Positions 43,973 to 53,425 of a stretch of 64,000 bases of DNA are shown here, piece after piece (position 1 is the first letter of the stretch; the number at the start of each line of letters is the position of its first letter). The translations under genes were made by a program, and so were the position numbers. A model generated the notes under the pieces. That model searched no databases. It saw only the letters and a list, made by a program, of their open reading frames with translations, and was not told the DNA's origin. This DNA comes from Cryptobacteroides sp934698975. Lineage in GTDB: Bacteria > Bacteroidota > Bacteroidia > Bacteroidales > UBA932. The DNA lies in contig CAKUVR010000002.1 in assembly GCA_934698975.1 (NCBI GenBank), positions 151,583-215,582 on the forward strand, in the 5' to 3' direction.

Positions 43973-45136
43973 ATGAAACAGAAGCGAAACGTCATATTCA
44001 AGACTCTTGAGAGTTTCCCGAGAGTCGAGTTGGAGGACATCCGCCAGTACTTCGGCGCCGATGTTCCGACGAAAGTCCGCAAGACAGAGTTTGTGGACCG
44101 GCTCGGCGCATATATTATCGAAAGGCCCGCTGAATGGCTCGGCAGGATGCTTGAGAGGGATCTGAGGCTTCTCAAGCGTCTGATTGAGGCCGGTCCCGGC
44201 GTTCCGGTCTATCTGGACTATCCCGATTTCCCGTCCGTTCTTGAGACAATAAAACTTCTCGGTTCGGACACATCAGACGAAAATTTCAGAGAGGTCTGGA
44301 TTCCGAAGGATCTCTATGACATCGTGGCTCCCCACATCGACAATGTGCTGAGGGAAGGCAAGGAGAGCGGCCTTTTCGAGACGGAGCAGGCTGCTCTGGG
44401 ATATCTTTGTCTGTATGGCATCATGACCGTTGACGAGTTCTTCGACAAGATGCTTGACTACTGGGAGTTCTCGGGCAGACACAGCATCGAATATTTCACG
44501 AATATGGTCTATGAGAGCCCGGTGATGAAGCTTTGCAGGGTCGATTCCGACGGAGAACGCTATATGTGCGCTCCGAATATATTCGATCCGGAGGAAATCC
44601 TCAAGGGAAGGAAGGAATATTCAGCGATAGAGTCGTTGCGCCCTTTCACTCCGCAGGAGGCTCTGAAGGCTGGCGCAGGCTCGCCGTACTTTGTCTATGG
44701 TCTTGATTCAAAGGAAGGAATAAGGTTGGTGGAGATGCTTGGCAACCTTGGCTACTCAGGTGAGGATCTGCTCCGCGAGGAGCATGACATCTGGATGAAC
44801 GCCCAGATGTTCGGCAAGAGTGACACCACCGAAGCCATATTCGCCAGCGTGTCCCGCAAGCAGGAGGACATCGAGTCGTTTGAAGATTATGACGAATGTA
44901 TGGAAGTCGTGGCCGCCTACGCCAACAGCCTTCCGAAATGGCTTCTCAAGGGTTACTCCTCCAACGAGAAGAACTGTCTGAAAGTCGTGCTGCAGACAGA
45001 GGACGACCCGCTTCAGGCCATGATCAAGAAGAACCCCATCCTCGGCCTCTTCGTCCCTCCGACCCCGCTTGACGCCCCCTGCCCCTGCGGCAGTCACCTC
45101 TCTTACCGCAACTGCCACGGTAAGAATATGAGTTAG
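43973..45136 (+). CDS. SEC-C motif protein of unknown function
   Basis: A 387-residue cytoplasmic protein ending in a SEC-C zinc motif (PCPCGSHLSYRNCHGK), the short metal-binding tail also found on SecA and on many unrelated proteins. The body is helical with no enzyme motif I can name: segments include FKTLESFPRVELEDIRQYFG and EQAALGYLCLYGIMTVDEFF. It lies 43 bp after tRNA-Ala, perhaps read through from the tRNA promoter. SEC-C tails often mediate binding to nucleic acid or SecB-like partners; no specific role is supported here. Confidence 0.75.
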   Translation: MKQKRNVIFKTLESFPRVELEDIRQYFGADVPTKVRKTEFVDRLGAYIIERPAEWLGRMLERDLRLLKRLIEAGPGVPVYLDYPDFPSVLETIKLLGSDTSDENFREVWIPKDLYDIVAPHIDNVLREGKESGLFETEQAALGYLCLYGIMTVDEFFDKMLDYWEFSGRHSIEYFTNMVYESPVMKLCRVDSDGERYMCAPNIFDPEEILKGRKEYSAIESLRPFTPQEALKAGAGSPYFVYGLDSKEGIRLVEMLGNLGYSGEDLLREEHDIWMNAQMFGKSDTTEAIFASVSRKQEDIESFEDYDECMEVVAAYANSLPKWLLKGYSSNEKNCLKVVLQTEDDPLQAMIKKNPILGLFVPPTPLDAPCPCGSHLSYRNCHGKNMS

Positions 45137-45264
45137 AAGGAGCCGAACGTCCTTGCATCGCTTCGCACTGCGTGCGTATTCATTCCCCCCCCAGCCACTA
45201 CGCGAGAGCCCCGATGGGGGCACTGGGGAGCGTTCTTTCCCAAACCCCTCGCGTCGCTTCGCTC

Positions 45265-45375
45265 CTAGAAGGAGTCGCCGATTCCGAATTCGAGAGAAAG
45301 CCGCCTCTCGGTGTCCATCTAAAAATATGCATCATCGATGTGTACGCTGAGTTCGAGGAAGGCAGAAAAGTAACC
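45265..45375 (-). pseudogene. decayed 3' fragment of a third copy of the mosaic duplicated protein
   Basis: On the minus strand this reads GYFSAFLELSVHIDDAYF, a TAG stop (45319-45321), then MDTERRLSLEFGIGDSF and a final TAG, matching the C-terminal end of the 41560 gene (FSAFLG...HIDG-like...FEFGIGYSF) codon for codon. It is inverted relative to the two intact copies, has an internal stop and no detectable 5' part. The rest of 45137-45727 holds only short hairpins (for example GAGTGCACCTTGCACTC near 45520) and the sulfatase promoter region. Confidence 0.72.
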
Positions 45376-45727
45376 AGCATAATGGCTCCCCAAAAGTGCG
45401 GAGCATGTCTTCTCGCGTATGCCAGACTGTATTTCAGAAGAAAAAAGGTAAAATAATGTCGCCTACAAGTGTCCGGCTGCACTCTCGGGAGACGAAAAGT
45501 GGGAAAAACGCTTCCCTAGAGTGCACCTTGCACTCTTGAGGAGCAAAAGAGGCCGAAAGTGTTACCAAAGGGATTCGGAACAAGCCTAAAGTACATGGTT
45601 ACGGTGAATTTTCACCATATAGTGCGATGGACGTGCTTTTCTTCGCAGGATTTCTTAACTTTGTCAGAAAGTCGCCGCTGTATCGTGGTCACGACCGCCG
45701 GCGGCAATCTTAAACCAATGAATATAA

Positions 45728-47305
45728 ATGGATAACGGAAAGAAACTGATGACCTTGGCGGCGGCCGCGATGTCGGTCTGCGGGTGCGCCAAGAATGATG
45801 TCCAAAAGCCGAACGTGGTGTTCCTGCTGTTCGATGACCTCGGCTACGGAGATCTTGGATGCTACGGACAGGAAAAGATCGAGACGCCGAACATAGACGC
45901 TCTGGCGTCGCAGGGCCTGCTCTTCACGGACATGTACACGGCGGCTCCCCTGTCGTCTCCGTCAAGATGCTGTCTTCTTACCGGCAAGCACATGGGACAC
46001 AGCCAGATACGCAACAACGAAGAGCATTATGTGCCGACAGACAGTCTCGGATGGAACGGCGTGTTCCTGAATCCTGAGGAGCAGGGACAATTCCCGCTGG
46101 AGGAAGGCACCAAGACCATCGCCACGATGATGCAGTCTGCCGGCTACAAGACAGCCATGGTCGGGAAATGGGGACTTGGATTCCCTAAGAGCGCGTCCCT
46201 ACCTAACACGATGGGATTCGACTATTTCTACGGATTCAACTGCCAGGCACTCGCCCACTCCTACTACCCGGTCAAACTATGGGAGAACGGTGTGGAGGTA
46301 GAGACAGGCAACGATCTTGTGGTCCAAGGATGCAAGTTCCCGGACAACCTGGACAAATACGATGTGAACAACTACGCCAGATACGGGGGCGAGCACTACA
46401 GCTGCGACCTGATGTACGACAAGATGGTCAAGTTCGTGGAGGACAACGCTTCCTCGCCGTTCTTCGTGATGTGGACCACGACCGTGCCTCACAGCGCCGT
46501 TCAGGCTCCGCTGGACGAGGTGATGCACTATGTGGACAAGCTCGGGGACGAGGAGCCTTGCACGGATCCGGGGATGTACCTGCCGAACAGGTACCCGCAC
46601 GCCACCTACGCCGCGATGGTGACCCACATCGACAAGCAGGTGGGAGACCTTGTGCGGAAACTGAAGGATTTGGGAATATGGGAAAACACGATATTCATTG
46701 TCACCTCGGACAACGGCCCCGCGAGCAACGGCAACTCGCCGATGGAATATTTCCTAAGCGGCGGTCCGTTCAAATGCGGGAAAGGCTGGGGTAAGTCTTC
46801 GCTGCACGAAGGTGGCATCAGGATGCCGTTTGTCCTGCGCTGGGGTGAAGGAAAGCAATGTGAGAGAATCCAGCGCATCTCCAGTTTCGCTGACATCATG
46901 CCGACACTCGCCGAGATCGCCGGAGTCGAGGCACCGGAGAACGACGGGGTCTCATTCGCTTCCACGGTTCTTTCACAAACCGCCGGCGGAAAGCGGTACA
47001 GTCAAGAAAGCGGCATAAAGGCCGGAGAGCAGAAGGATCATGAATATCTTTACTGGGAGTTTCCTGGGGCGAAAGGATGGGTGGCCGTGCGCATAGGTGA
47101 CTGGAAAGGCATAGTGCGCAGAGTTCTCAAGGGGAACACCGAGATGGAACTTTATAATCTGAAAGACGACCCTCGTGAGTCAACCGATGTGGCGGCCGAG
47201 CATCCGGAGATTGTGAAAGAGATGTGGAAGGCAGTCAAGGAAAGTCACCGGGAGGCCAATCCGGACGTGCCTAAGTTCAACATGGAGATTAATTATCCCG
47301 ATTAG
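45728..47305 (+). CDS. Ser-type sulfatase lipoprotein (arylsulfatase family)
   Basis: A 525-residue enzyme. Lipoprotein-like start (AAAAMSVCGCAKN). Sulfatase motifs: VVFLLFDDLGYGDLGCYG (metal-binding Asp-Asp), PLSSPSRCCLLTGKH (Ser-x-Pro-Ser-Arg core, so formylglycine must come from Ser via an anSME rather than from Cys), MVGKWGLG, VTSDNGPASNGN and KGWGKSSLHEGGIRMPFVLRW. The C-terminal part (LYNLKDDPRESTDVAAEHPE) is typical. It removes sulfate from glycans or small molecules in the periplasm; substrate unknown. No anSME is in the window. A TAACTTTG box is at about 45654-45661. Confidence 0.92.
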   Translation: MDNGKKLMTLAAAAMSVCGCAKNDVQKPNVVFLLFDDLGYGDLGCYGQEKIETPNIDALASQGLLFTDMYTAAPLSSPSRCCLLTGKHMGHSQIRNNEEHYVPTDSLGWNGVFLNPEEQGQFPLEEGTKTIATMMQSAGYKTAMVGKWGLGFPKSASLPNTMGFDYFYGFNCQALAHSYYPVKLWENGVEVETGNDLVVQGCKFPDNLDKYDVNNYARYGGEHYSCDLMYDKMVKFVEDNASSPFFVMWTTTVPHSAVQAPLDEVMHYVDKLGDEEPCTDPGMYLPNRYPHATYAAMVTHIDKQVGDLVRKLKDLGIWENTIFIVTSDNGPASNGNSPMEYFLSGGPFKCGKGWGKSSLHEGGIRMPFVLRWGEGKQCERIQRISSFADIMPTLAEIAGVEAPENDGVSFASTVLSQTAGGKRYSQESGIKAGEQKDHEYLYWEFPGAKGWVAVRIGDWKGIVRRVLKGNTEMELYNLKDDPRESTDVAAEHPEIVKEMWKAVKESHREANPDVPKFNMEINYPD

Positions 47306-47460
47306 AGGGTCACTTCGATGCTTCGACAGGCTCAGCAGCCACTGGCTCAGTGACCGATTGGTTCTGTCATCGAGAAAGCGAAAATACAGAAAAAAACTCA
47401 GTGACATCCTTACGATGGTCACTGAGCTTGTCGAAGTGGTCGCTGAGCTTGTCGAAGCGT
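47306..47460. repeat. palindromic repeats between sulfatase and gcvPB
   Basis: Between the convergent genes are two clusters of the TTCGACAAGCTCAGCGACC family: a degenerate GGTCACT..AGTGACC palindrome at 47309-47357 containing TTCGACAGGCTCAG, and two tandem arms at about 47417-47458 (CACTGAGCTTGTCGAAGTGG, then GTCGCTGAGCTTGTCGAAGC). They could act as two-way terminators. Confidence 0.75.
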
Positions 47461-47472
47461 AAAGCGCGAATT

Positions 47473-49005
47473 CTACTTTTCGTCCTGGAACTTGAGGATC
47501 GGCTGGCGTGCGGCCGTGGTCTCGTCCGGACGGGTGATCGGAGCGTTGTGAGGAGCGCTCTTGAGAAGAGCAGGATCCTCGGCGGCCTCAAGGGCGATCT
47601 TCTTCATCACCTCGATGAAAGCGTCCAGTGTCTCGATCGACTCCGTCTCCGTAGGCTCGATCATGATGGCCTGATGGAAGAGCAGAGGGAAGTAGATCGT
47701 CGGAGCGTGGAAACCGAAGTCAAGAAGCCTCTTGGCGACATCCAATGTGGTCGCGCCTTCTCTCTCGAGGGTTCCGTCAGCGGCCTTCTTCGAGCCGTCG
47801 TTCACAAGACCGTCATAGACGAACTCGTGCTTGCACACTGTCGGGATAGGAAGCTTGTAGTACTCCTTTAGGCTCTCCTTGATGTAGTTGGCGCCAAGGG
47901 TGGCGTACTTGCCGACTAACTTGACGTTTTCACGGCCGAGTGAAAGGATGTAGGCGTAGGCTCTGAGGATCACGCCGAAGTTGCCCAGAAAACCGGACAC
48001 CTCACCGGCGGTCTTTCCGCAGCCGCGTGAATTTTTCTCGCTGTCGCTCTTGCCCACACCGGCGCGTCCGCGAACCTTGAACTGGCCATATTCATCCTTG
48101 ACAACCTTAGGTACAGGCAGGTAAGGGACCAGTTTCTCGCAGACACCCACAGGCCCTGATCCAGGACCGCCGCCACCGTGAGGGGTCGAGAACGACTTGT
48201 GCAGATTCAGGTGAAGGATGTCGAATCCCATGTCACCAGGACGGGCAACGCCGATGAGCGGGTTCATGTTCGCTCCATCGTAGTAGAGAAGGCCTCCGCA
48301 TCCGTGGATGAGGGCGGCGATCTCCTCGATGTCCTTCTCGAAAAGTCCGAGGGTGTTAGGGTTCGTCATCATAATGCCGGCGATATCGTCGCCGAGCAAA
48401 GGCTTGAGGTCGTTAACATCCACGAGGCCGTCAGCCTTGGACTTCACGACAACCACCTCCAGACCGCAGACAGCGGCGCTGGCAGGGTTCGTTCCGTGGG
48501 CGCTGTCAGGCACGATCACCTTGGTCCTCTTCAGGTCCCCGTTCAGGATGTGGTACTGACGCATGATCATCAGACCGGTCAACTCACCGTGCGCTCCGGC
48601 GCAAGGATTGAACGTAAAGTGAGCCATGCCCGTAATCGCGGCCAAAGCCTTGTCCATATTATAGTAAACCTCCAGAGCACCCTGCACCGTGGATGCCGGC
48701 TGCAAAGGATGCAGTCCGAGGAAACCCTTCATCCCGGCGATCTCCTCGTTGATCTTAGGGTTGTACTTCATCGTGCAGCTTCCCAGAGGGTAGAATCCGG
48801 TGTCCACACCGAAATTCATCTGGGACAGATTGGTGTAGTGGCGTACAACGTCAACCTCACTCACCTGAGGAAGTCCCACGGCATCAGTTCTTCTGAGTGC
48901 GGCAGGAATCTCGTCAGTGTTGGAAGTCCACTCGTTCTTTCCGAGCGAATAGCCGACTCTCCCCTCTTTGGAGAGCTCGAATATCAATTTATCGTAATAT
49001 TTCAT
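47473..49005 (-). CDS. gcvPB: glycine dehydrogenase (decarboxylating) subunit 2
   Basis: A 510-residue PLP enzyme, the C-terminal half of the split P protein. LNLHKSFSTPHGGGGPGSGP carries the PLP-binding Lys; ELTGLMIMRQYH, LGSCTMKYNPKINEE and GNFGVILRAYAYI are family segments. With subunit 1 it decarboxylates glycine and passes aminomethyl to GcvH. Compared with relatives known to me there is an extra Gly/Ser/Lys-rich stretch before GNFGVILR (KSDSEKNSRGCGK). It is the last gene of the gcv operon, 5 bp after gcvPA. Confidence 0.95.
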   Translation of the reverse strand: MKYYDKLIFELSKEGRVGYSLGKNEWTSNTDEIPAALRRTDAVGLPQVSEVDVVRHYTNLSQMNFGVDTGFYPLGSCTMKYNPKINEEIAGMKGFLGLHPLQPASTVQGALEVYYNMDKALAAITGMAHFTFNPCAGAHGELTGLMIMRQYHILNGDLKRTKVIVPDSAHGTNPASAAVCGLEVVVVKSKADGLVDVNDLKPLLGDDIAGIMMTNPNTLGLFEKDIEEIAALIHGCGGLLYYDGANMNPLIGVARPGDMGFDILHLNLHKSFSTPHGGGGPGSGPVGVCEKLVPYLPVPKVVKDEYGQFKVRGRAGVGKSDSEKNSRGCGKTAGEVSGFLGNFGVILRAYAYILSLGRENVKLVGKYATLGANYIKESLKEYYKLPIPTVCKHEFVYDGLVNDGSKKAADGTLEREGATTLDVAKRLLDFGFHAPTIYFPLLFHQAIMIEPTETESIETLDAFIEVMKKIALEAAEDPALLKSAPHNAPITRPDETTAARQPILKFQDEK

Positions 49006-49010
49006 ATTCC

Positions 49011-50336
49011 TTAGGCCTCCTTCACCAATGCGACGAGAGCATCGATCTCAGCTTTCGTCCTTCTTTCAGTCGCACAGAAACTTACATAGCCTTCCTCTGT
49101 CTCAAGGGCAGCGAAGAATCCACCGTCGTGAAGCTTGATGTGCAGTCTCTCGACAGGCATCAACGGCTTGAGCACGAACTCCTTGAGGAATGGTTTGTCA
49201 AACACCTCAGCGAATTTGCCGGTCTTGAGCAGCTCATCGTGAAGATAGTGAGCGGCAGCATAAGAGCGGTCATTGACCTCCTTGAGACCCTTCGGCCCCA
49301 TAAGCGACATATAGACAGTCACATAGAGAGCCATCAAACTTTCGTTCGAGCAGATGTTGGAAGTGGCCTTCTCGCGGCGGATGTGCTGCTCGCGGGCCTG
49401 AAGTGTCAGGCAGAAGCAGCGACGTCCTTCCGTGTCACGGGTCTCACCAACGATTCTTCCAGGAAGTTTGCGGACATATTCCTTTCTGCAAGCCATAAAG
49501 CCAACATAAGGACCACCGAAACTCATCGGAATGCCGAGGCTCTGGCCGTCACCGACAGCGATGTCAGCACCCCATTCGGCAGGTGTCTTGAGTACAGCGA
49601 GGGCGGAAGGGTCGCAATATTCAATGAATATTCCACCTTCCTCGTGGATAGCCTCCGCGAAGCCGGTCAGGTCCTCGATGATGCCGTAGCGGTTGATCGA
49701 AGGAACAATCACCCCGGCGACATCGTTCTTCGCAAGTTCAGCCTTGACACTTTCCAGGCAAGTCTGGCCGTCCTTGCAAGGAACGAGCGTCAATTCGGTG
49801 CCATGATAACCGGAATATGTCTGGATCGTCTTGATGACATTCGGAAGCAGGGATGAGGAGACAAGCACACGGGACTTGCGCTTTGTGCATGTCGGCGCCA
49901 TCCTCACAGCCTCAGCGGCGGCGGTCGGACCGTCGTACATCGAAGCGTTGCTGATGTCAAGCCCTGTCAGTGCGCAAATCATGCTCTGGTACTCGAATAT
50001 GTACCTGAGGGTTCCCTGAGAGATCTCGGCCTGATAAGGTGTGTAGGCAGTCAGGAACTCTGAACGGGAAGTGATGTAAGGAACGACGGACGGTGTGTAG
50101 TGGTCGTAGGCACCCTGGCCAACGAACACCTTCAGCTTCTCGTCCTTCTTGTCCAAAGACTCGAAGAAGTCCCGGACCTCCTGCTCGGACATTGCCTCCG
50201 GCAGGTCATATTCACCCTTGAAGATGACATCCTTCGGGACATCGGAATAGAGGTCGTCCAGAGACTTCACCCCTATGCGGTCCAGCATCGCTCGGATATC
50301 ATCTTCAGTGTGAGGGAAATAAGGGAATGCGGACAT
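49011..50336 (-). CDS. gcvPA: glycine dehydrogenase (decarboxylating) subunit 1
   Basis: A 441-residue subunit, the N-terminal half of the split P protein. FPYFPHTEDDIRAMLDRIGV opens it; AYDHYTPSVVPYITSRSEFLTAYTP and TPYQAEISQGTLRYIFEYQS are conserved, the latter followed by ALTGLDISNASMYDGPTAAAEA. The active-site Lys is on subunit 2. The gene starts 1 bp after the gcvH stop on the same strand, so expression is tightly coupled. Confidence 0.95.
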   Translation of the reverse strand: MSAFPYFPHTEDDIRAMLDRIGVKSLDDLYSDVPKDVIFKGEYDLPEAMSEQEVRDFFESLDKKDEKLKVFVGQGAYDHYTPSVVPYITSRSEFLTAYTPYQAEISQGTLRYIFEYQSMICALTGLDISNASMYDGPTAAAEAVRMAPTCTKRKSRVLVSSSLLPNVIKTIQTYSGYHGTELTLVPCKDGQTCLESVKAELAKNDVAGVIVPSINRYGIIEDLTGFAEAIHEEGGIFIEYCDPSALAVLKTPAEWGADIAVGDGQSLGIPMSFGGPYVGFMACRKEYVRKLPGRIVGETRDTEGRRCFCLTLQAREQHIRREKATSNICSNESLMALYVTVYMSLMGPKGLKEVNDRSYAAAHYLHDELLKTGKFAEVFDKPFLKEFVLKPLMPVERLHIKLHDGGFFAALETEEGYVSFCATERRTKAEIDALVALVKEA

Positions 50337-50337
50337 A

Positions 50338-50718
50338 CTACTTCTCGGTGTGTGCCTTGTAAGCCTCTGCGTCCATCAGGGCGTCAACCTGTGAAGGGTC
50401 GCTCATCTCGACCTTGATGATCCAAGCCTCGTAAGCGTCCTCATTAATCTTTTCAGGAGCGTCCTCAAGGTCTGGATTGACCTCGACAACCTTTCCGGAA
50501 ACCGGAGAGAGAAGTTCGCTGGAAGCCTTCACGCTCTCCAAAGCGCCGAATTCCTCACCGGCCTCAACCTCGTCGTCAACCTCCGGGAGGTCGGCGTAGG
50601 TGATGTCTCCAAGCTCCTTCTGGGCGAAATCAGAAATACCGATGACGGCGATGTTGCCCTCAACCTTTACCCATTCGTGGTCCTCGCTGTAACGGAGGCC
50701 TTCTATTACTTTGCTCAT
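50338..50718 (-). CDS. gcvH: glycine cleavage system H protein
   Basis: A 126-residue lipoyl carrier. YSEDHEWVKVEGNIAVIGI, FAQKELGDITYADLPEV, and GALESVKASSELLSP with the lipoylated Lys. It shuttles the aminomethyl group between GcvP and GcvT. Acidic C-terminus as usual. It lies 48 bp after gcvT. Confidence 0.96.
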   Translation of the reverse strand: MSKVIEGLRYSEDHEWVKVEGNIAVIGISDFAQKELGDITYADLPEVDDEVEAGEEFGALESVKASSELLSPVSGKVVEVNPDLEDAPEKINEDAYEAWIIKVEMSDPSQVDALMDAEAYKAHTEK

Positions 50719-50766
50719 AGTGAATCTATTATTTATGAATATATTATCGAACCATATTGCAAACTT

Positions 50767-51873
50767 TTACTTCTTATAATTCGTCTGATAGAATCTCTTC
50801 TTGACAACCTTTCCAGGGAACACCTTCTTGCGGATGCGCACGGAAAGCGGAGCGTCGAGCGCACCGTACTCTCTCTTCACGAGGGCGAAGCAGATGCTCT
50901 TGCCAAGGGAGATGCTATGGTAGCCGGTGGTCACAACTCCGACCTCGGTACCGTCCTCAAGCTCGACCGGGTAACCAGCGCGTGGAATGGCCTTGTCCTG
51001 AAGTTCAATGCCCACGAGTTTCATCTTTGTGCCGTTGGCCTTCTGGTCTGCGATGGCCTCCTTGCCGATGAACTCGTCCTTGTCCAGTTTGCAGAACATG
51101 CTGAAGCCGGCGGCGACAGGTGAGATCTCCGGGGTGAGTTCGTCACCGTACAGAGGCAATCCGGCCTCGAAACGGAGTGTGTCACGGCAGCCAAGTCCGC
51201 AAGGTACCACACCTGCATTCAGGAAAGCGTCCCAGTACTTCACGATAAGGCCTGGGGAGGCATAGATCTCGAATCCGTCCTCTCCGGTGTAACCGGTGCG
51301 GCTGATGATCACGCGTGTACCGGAATCCTCGAAATCCTTGAATGTGTAGAATGTCAGTTTGGCGGCGTCGGCGGCGAAACCGAGAACCTTCACGAGAGTC
51401 TCCTCGGCCTTAGGTCCCTGAAGCGCGATCTGTCCCCACTTGTCGGAATCATTGACCAGCTTCACATCGTAGCCTTCGGCGTGGTCCTTGATCCAAAGGA
51501 AATCTTTCTCGATGTTGGCGGCGTTCACGACCAGAAGATAGTGGTCTGCGGTGAACTCCTTGTAAACCAGAAGGTCATCCACGGTGCCACCGTCAGGGTA
51601 AAGCATCATCCCGTACAGAACCTGACCAGGAACCATAGGGCGGATGTCATTTGTGAATATGTGGTTGACGAACTTCTCCGCGTCCGGGCCGCTGACGAAG
51701 ATCTCACCCATGTGAGAGACGTCGAACATACCCACATTGTTGCGGACCGCCAGATGCTCCTCGGTGATCGAAGAGTACTGAATCGGCATGTCGAATCCAG
51801 CGAAAGGACTCATCTTGGCTCCGAGAGCCACGTGACTGTCATGCAGACAGGTTACTTTGAGTTGCTCCTCCAT
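50767..51873 (-). CDS. gcvT: glycine cleavage system T protein (aminomethyltransferase)
   Basis: A 368-residue folate-dependent enzyme. MPIQYSSITEEHLAVRNNVG, GMFDVSHMGEI (Asp near folate), TGYTGEDGFEIYA, LGCRDTLRFEAGLPLYG and LTPEISPVAAGF are diagnostic. It transfers the methylene group to tetrahydrofolate and releases ammonia. It is the first gene of the four-gene operon gcvT-gcvH-gcvPA-gcvPB, transcribed leftward. I see no glycine riboswitch in the short 34-bp gap to the upstream gene, which could drive it by read-through. Confidence 0.96.
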   Translation of the reverse strand: MEEQLKVTCLHDSHVALGAKMSPFAGFDMPIQYSSITEEHLAVRNNVGMFDVSHMGEIFVSGPDAEKFVNHIFTNDIRPMVPGQVLYGMMLYPDGGTVDDLLVYKEFTADHYLLVVNAANIEKDFLWIKDHAEGYDVKLVNDSDKWGQIALQGPKAEETLVKVLGFAADAAKLTFYTFKDFEDSGTRVIISRTGYTGEDGFEIYASPGLIVKYWDAFLNAGVVPCGLGCRDTLRFEAGLPLYGDELTPEISPVAAGFSMFCKLDKDEFIGKEAIADQKANGTKMKLVGIELQDKAIPRAGYPVELEDGTEVGVVTTGYHSISLGKSICFALVKREYGALDAPLSVRIRKKVFPGKVVKKRFYQTNYKK

Positions 51874-51907
51874 AAAATCAATTATCAGTGTTAGTATAAT
51901 ATTCAGA

Positions 51908-53359
51908 TTAAAGCGCGAGCCTCAGCCCGAAAGTGCCTTTGACGTTCTTGGCCGGCATAAAGGATCTGTTGGTTATGCGGCAGGCATCCCAGCGGCTGGC
52001 ACAGCTGCCTCCGCGGAGGATCCTCGTCCCGCCTTCCACGGCGCCGGTAGGATTGATCTGGGCGTCTTTTGAATATTCCCCCGCACGGTCGTAGCACCAT
52101 TCCCAAACGTTGCCGCTCATGTCGTATATTCCAAGTTCATTGGCCTTGCAGGTCTTGACATCCTTGGATTTTGACTTCGCGTTGTCCACGAACCACATGG
52201 CATCGTAGGCGTTGGAACCGCTGAAGCCGTAGTGACGGGACTTCTGGCCACCTCTGGCGGCATATTCCCATTCGGCCTCGGTAGGAAGGCGGAATTTGCG
52301 TCCGGTCAAGGCATTGAGCCTGCTGATGAAAGTCTGGCAGTTGTACCATGAGACATTTCCGACAGGTTTCAGAGAATCTTCTAAATCGTTAAGATAAGGC
52401 ACTGAACCCATCACGGCGTTCCAAAGGGCGACGGTCACCTCGGTCTCCCCTATCTCGAAATCGTCAAGGGTGACAGAGTGGGCAGGCTGCTCGTTCTCAG
52501 GAACAGAGAAGGCTATCTGTGGCGCGTCATAGTCGTTGAATCCCATCGAGAATGTGCCGCCAACGACCTTTATCATTTTGAATGTGACACCGCCTACAGT
52601 AAAGACCTCCGGCTTGGTGTCCGAAATGTCCACTTTCTCCCTGTCAACCACCGTACCGTTGACAGGTCCGAGAATCGCGTCAGTCAAGACATCTTCGGTG
52701 GGCTGCACAAGTCTGAAACCGACCTTGGCACGCTTCGTATGGCTTTCCACCTCTATCCTTTCCAGTACGGTGCGGACAACCTTTCCGTCCTTTTCCGCAG
52801 GGCCTTCAGGATTGATGGCCAGTTCCATCGGTTTGAAATATTCATTGCCAGTGGAGCCCTCTGCCACAGCGTCATAACTGTCAAGGCACCACTCAGCCAC
52901 AGACGTGAAATCCTTCCCGCTCTGAACCCTCTGGGCATATTCCCACTGAGCCTCGGTCGGAAGAATGAATATCTTGCCGGTGGCCTTGTTCAGTTTGCCG
53001 AGGAACTTGACGGCATCAACCCAAGACACCATATCAACCGGAGCGTCAGGATTCTGCACCGAACTCGGATTGCTGCCCATGACAGCCGTCCAAAGAGCCT
53101 GTGAGACAGGTTTGGCGCTGATGACAAATCCGTCGAGAGCCACCTCGTGAGGAATCCCGTTGGTGACCTTCCTGCGGTTGTCAGCGGAAAGGCCCATAGT
53201 GTAGTGTCCGGCCGGAATCTTGACCATATCAAACGTGACGTCCCCGACGGTATATTCCATCTGATAGTCAACGCCCTGAGGCTTCTGAACCGTTGTCTTG
53301 CATGCCGTGGCAGACAATGCCGCCGCCAAAACGGCAATCATGTTTAAGAATTTATTCAT
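51908..53359 (-). CDS. lipoprotein with two formylglycine-generating-enzyme-like domains
   Basis: A 483-residue lipoprotein (lipobox at ALSATACKT). Two FGE/SUMF1-like domains in tandem: residues about 35-220 (MVKIPAGHYTMGLSADN, ALWTAVMGSNPSSVQNPDAP, LPTEAQWEYAQR) and about 250-483 (MIKVVGGTFSMGFND, LPTEAEWEYAARGG, YDMSGNVWEWCYDRAG, RILRGGSCASRWDACRITNR). The first lacks the GNVWEWC and RGGS parts, so it is incomplete. The copper-binding Cys pair of true FGE cannot be recognised with certainty. A scaffold or binding role in the envelope is more likely than sulfatase maturation. Confidence 0.85.
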   Translation of the reverse strand: MNKFLNMIAVLAAALSATACKTTVQKPQGVDYQMEYTVGDVTFDMVKIPAGHYTMGLSADNRRKVTNGIPHEVALDGFVISAKPVSQALWTAVMGSNPSSVQNPDAPVDMVSWVDAVKFLGKLNKATGKIFILPTEAQWEYAQRVQSGKDFTSVAEWCLDSYDAVAEGSTGNEYFKPMELAINPEGPAEKDGKVVRTVLERIEVESHTKRAKVGFRLVQPTEDVLTDAILGPVNGTVVDREKVDISDTKPEVFTVGGVTFKMIKVVGGTFSMGFNDYDAPQIAFSVPENEQPAHSVTLDDFEIGETEVTVALWNAVMGSVPYLNDLEDSLKPVGNVSWYNCQTFISRLNALTGRKFRLPTEAEWEYAARGGQKSRHYGFSGSNAYDAMWFVDNAKSKSKDVKTCKANELGIYDMSGNVWEWCYDRAGEYSKDAQINPTGAVEGGTRILRGGSCASRWDACRITNRSFMPAKNVKGTFGLRLAL

Positions 53360-53425
53360 TTTCTGTAATATTCTTAAAAATCACAATCTCAAATGTAATC
53401 AAAAACTTTCAATTTGAAAACACCG

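Noticed and set aside
45137..45727. Small proteins in the region before the sulfatase
   Set aside because: The open frames come from a decayed paralogue fragment and low-complexity sequence; none has a start context or family resemblance.
51874..51907. Glycine riboswitch before gcvT
   Set aside because: The gap is only 34 bp, too short for the aptamer.
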